A stretch of 64,000 nt of DNA, taken from positions 1-64,000 of the forward strand of contig NW_002476500.1 in NCBI RefSeq assembly GCF_000189635.1. The letters run 5' to 3'. The DNA is from Tetrahymena thermophila SB210. Taxonomy: Eukaryota; Ciliophora; Oligohymenophorea; Hymenostomatida; Tetrahymenidae. A program made the translations under genes and the position numbers. The notes under the pieces are model-generated. The model did not search any database and was not told the DNA's origin. It worked only from the letters and a program-made list of their open reading frames with translations. This document shows, one piece after another, positions 61,020 to 64,000 of the stretch; position 1 is the stretch's first letter, and each line of letters opens with the position of its first letter.

Positions 61020-61780
61020 ATTTTTTACTTTGCTGCTTAATAATAAATATGTTTAACGAGTACTTTTTTTATTTAAAATAATTTTTTGGTAAAATAAACG
61101 TGTAAAATTCAAGTTAACAATTTATATAGATGCTAAAACAGATAAAAATCATTTCGCAATAAAATATATATAGCTATCTTATTTTAATATCTACATAGAT
61201 AGATTGATTGTGTTAATTATAAATGTGTCAAACATTTTAAAAACGATATTTATTATTCAAGTAGGTAATCTATAATATATATCGTCATTTATATTATTTA
61301 TTTATTTAAATTAATTAGATAATAACTTTAATTGAAATATATCTTTTTTGTTTTATTTCACTCATTTAAAAATAAAAGTTTACTTATTGAATGCATAACT
61401 ACTTAAAAAATCTAATCAAAACAAGAAAAAATAGTAATAATTGATGTAAATTATCTCAATAGTACATAACTTTCTTTTAAATTCAAAGAATTAACATTTT
61501 CATGGATTAAAATATACATTATATATAATGGTAGCCTTATTAGAATATAAATTTGTAAACTTCTTAAACTTTAATAATGACAAGTCTAAAAGTTAGATTT
61601 ATCTATAAATATTATAACAAAATATTAATAAAATTATAATGAAAGTTAGCTATCTTTATGGGTTTATTTCGTTTTAGAAATTAATAACACAAATAATTTA
61701 TAAAGGTGTATGAATAAATAAATCAATGAAAATTTACATAATTAATCGAAATGGTTTATTAAATTTTATTGAGATGTGAA
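61020..61780. other. AT-rich spacer
   Basis: No gene or repeat recognised. Confidence 0.4.
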
Positions 61781-62720
61781 TTTAAAATATTCAATAACTT
61801 ACTTAGTAGATTTTATATAGCATAATCAAAAAGCATTAAAATATTATTTCAATGCAATTTCAATGTAAATTTGTACTTGATATTTAAGTAAATCTACATT
61901 AATTGATAATAATATGAATTCATATTGACAATTTGTTTAATGTGTAAATTTTGTTTGTTATTTAAAAAGTTGTAATCTATCTTATTTGAGAGGAAAAAAG
62001 AGGATAATTGGTGATGCTTTAGAGTATGAACGCTAATTTTTTGAGTCTTTATCTTTTCTATATCCAGATTGATTGATTAATTAATTAATTAACTAAGTAA
62101 GTAAAAATTCAATAGATGGGATTGTTCGATTGTAAATTTTGAAGAAAATTAATATTAATTAAATATATCAAAACTAAACGTTACTAATTTTTAAATAATA
62201 TTCACAAAATCTCCCAATAACTTTATGTGTTTTTGGGCAATTTTATACGAGCTAACAAAATTATTTTAATGTAAAAATAATAATTAATGTCTATTAAAAT
62301 TAATAGTTAACCCTTGCTGGCTCTATTCAAAAATATTGTTATATCTTTTTTGCATTTACATTTCATTTATTTCACTCATATTTAATTATTTACTATTTGT
62401 GTCCTTAATCAAAAAATTTACTAATTTTTCTAAACTGATAAGTTGGAATTTTTAAATTAATAATAAGATTTTTCACTATTTGGTAATTGATTGATCATAA
62501 ATAATTTTTGATGTCAAGTTAAATGATTAATTTTATTTATTTAAAGTAATACTGAATGATTTTAATTTTATATGAAAAGTGTATGTACTAACTAACTAAC
62601 TAACTAACTACCCTCTGATAAGCGCTAATTCTCAATTTTATAAAAAATTTCTACTATATTTTGTATTTTTGTTTTATACTCATTTTATTTCCACTTCAAA
62701 ATCTAATATATAATAAATAA
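61781..62720. repeat. R2 repeat, diverged copy
   Basis: Matches 25060-25460 closely (AGCATAATCAAAAAGCATTA, AAATCTACATTAATTGATAA, AGGAAAAAAGAGGATAATTG) and then the R2 continuation including CTACCCTCTGATAAGCGCTA near 62608. A short (AACT)5 run is at 62589. No gene. Confidence 0.65.
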
Positions 62721-63589
62721 TAGGATTCCTTCTATTACATATTTTTTTAATTAAAGATTAGATTTGCTCAGTGATTTATTTGTTAGGGAGGTAGTGTCAT
62801 TAAAAATGTTTAGTGGGTGTGTTAGTGGTACATAATTTTAATAGATTATATATATCATGTAATTGCATGTTGACCTAAATAATATAAAACATAGACCAAG
62901 TAGGTCTTCAAGAAATATTTGAATAAATAAATAGTTACTTACCTCCATTTAATGTATAACCAAGCCAATACTTAGATCTTAAACATAAAAACAAAAATAT
63001 ATAAGGAAACATAATGATAAAAAATCAAACAAATTACAATAACTTTTTAGTGAAAATAATAAGTTAATTCTACTAAATATATTATATAAATCGGATAACT
63101 CTCCCTAATCAAACACATGGACTCAAAAACTTTCTTTTTACATCCATAGCTAAAATACAAATATCTAATCTTGCTCCAAAGTAGTTAAATATACACTTGT
63201 GGACTTAATTCATTATATATGTACTCTTTGTATATTTAGTAAATAATTAAATATTTTTTTTAATTTTGAAAAATAAAACTTTTTTTAAAAAAAACAATGC
63301 TTTTCATATTAATCACACATTAAACATTTTAAAGAGAGATATTTAATAAATATCATGCTTATATAAAATTTAAAAGTAAATACATCAAATTTACTATTTG
63401 CAGAACTTATTCGTATAAATTTAAAATCATTTTAATGAATTGTTTTGTAAATCAGTTTTAAAAGATAAGTAAAAAAGACATTCTTATATTATATTTCAGA
63501 CAAGCAGTTTTATCTTTTTTCCTATTGCTAGTTTTAATTTATCTTTCAAATGTTTCCATTTATTTTCAATGGATTAAGTATGAATGGAT
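62721..63589. other. AT-rich spacer
   Basis: No gene or repeat recognised; this may include the 3' untranslated region of the minus-strand candidate that ends at 63590. Confidence 0.35.
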
Positions 63590-63960
63590 TCACTCTAAAA
63601 TAGTTTTAATTTTTTTTTTTAGGGTTTTTTTCATTTTTTGCTTTGATTGATCTTAAAGCGCCTATATCCTTTGCTCTTTAGAAAGACTTCCCTCGCTCAC
63701 TTATCCGAAAGATCCACTAGATTCTTCTAATTAAGCTTTCATAATTATACTTTCTCTTTAATGCCCAAAGGCTAAACTCAATAGATCTAATCTTTTTTAT
63801 TAAATCTAATTTTTTACTAGCAATCTTTATTTTTCATTTTTAAGGAAAATAACTGCCTAAATTCGTCCATTTCTTAAAATTATGATTTTTAATGTTTTTA
63901 AATTATAATTTTTTATCAAAAAAATATAGAGTTTAATTTAATATGAAGATAAACTTAATT
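63590..63960 (-). CDS. Probable 3' part of a minus-strand gene running off the window
   Basis: On the minus strand a frame without TGA runs from at least 63960 down to the TGA at 63592-63590. The part from about 63790 down is clearly richer in G+C and purines on that strand and reads LLSLAFGHQRESIIMKAQLE then ESSGSFGQVSEGSLSKEQRI and a Lys-rich end (KQKMKKTLKKKIKTILE), with several TAA/TAG as Gln. An in-frame Met lies at 63742. No family recognised; the upstream part is AT-rich and may be intron. The plus strand is also open over part of this stretch, but the purine bias favours minus. Confidence 0.42.
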
Positions 63961-64000
63961 TTATTCAAAAATCTATGATATAAGAAATGCTCAGAATTGT

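Overview
The window is about 80 percent A+T, full of poly-A and poly-T runs. It has several genes that read cleanly only if TAA and TAG mean glutamine and TGA is the sole stop. With SerH-type surface antigen genes, this points to a Tetrahymena-like oligohymenophorean ciliate. I cannot tell the species, nor whether this is germline or somatic DNA. The transposon relics and dense duplications would fit a germline or chromosome-end locus.

Layout, with all antigen genes on the + strand. (1) 441-3822: two leucine-rich-repeat (LRR) genes cut into tiny exons. The first is only a 3' part. The second, 1592-3822, looks complete: eight exons, each internal one exactly 90 nt and coding one LRR. A decayed third copy lies at 10958-12327. 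(2) 8603-9868 and 29575-30063: two SerH-type immobilization-antigen genes with three and one copies of a 12-cysteine repeat. A SerH relic lies near 60.5-60.8 kb. (3) 34751-35281, 39095-39628, 44845-45660 and 52831-53544: four genes of a second cysteine-rich, apparently GPI-anchored surface family, in two tandem pairs made by duplications of about 4-5 kb and about 7.6-8 kb. (4) Between them are two families of non-coding repeat, called here R1 and R2. R1 occupies 5.2-7.9, 12.8-25.0, 30.6-34.1 and 36.6-38.7 kb. R2 occupies 25.0-28.6, 41.5-44.7, 46.1-48.1, 49.1-52.6, 54.6-57.0 and 61.8-62.7 kb. (5) 57-64 kb: a Tc1/mariner transposase relic, a 338-residue single-exon gene, the SerH relic, a (CTAT)n array, and the probable 3' end of a minus-strand gene at the right edge.

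The six antigen genes share one plan: an N-terminal signal peptide, a cysteine-patterned ectodomain rich in Thr/Ser/Asn/Gly, and a short hydrophobic C-terminus typical of GPI addition. Alternative members of such families are what ciliates switch between at the cell surface. Paralogues differ in repeat number (SerH), in N-terminal sequence (second family) and in the length of a glycosylatable Asn/Ser spacer, while their C-terminal ends stay nearly constant. The whole region looks like an antigen nursery built by repeated segmental duplication.
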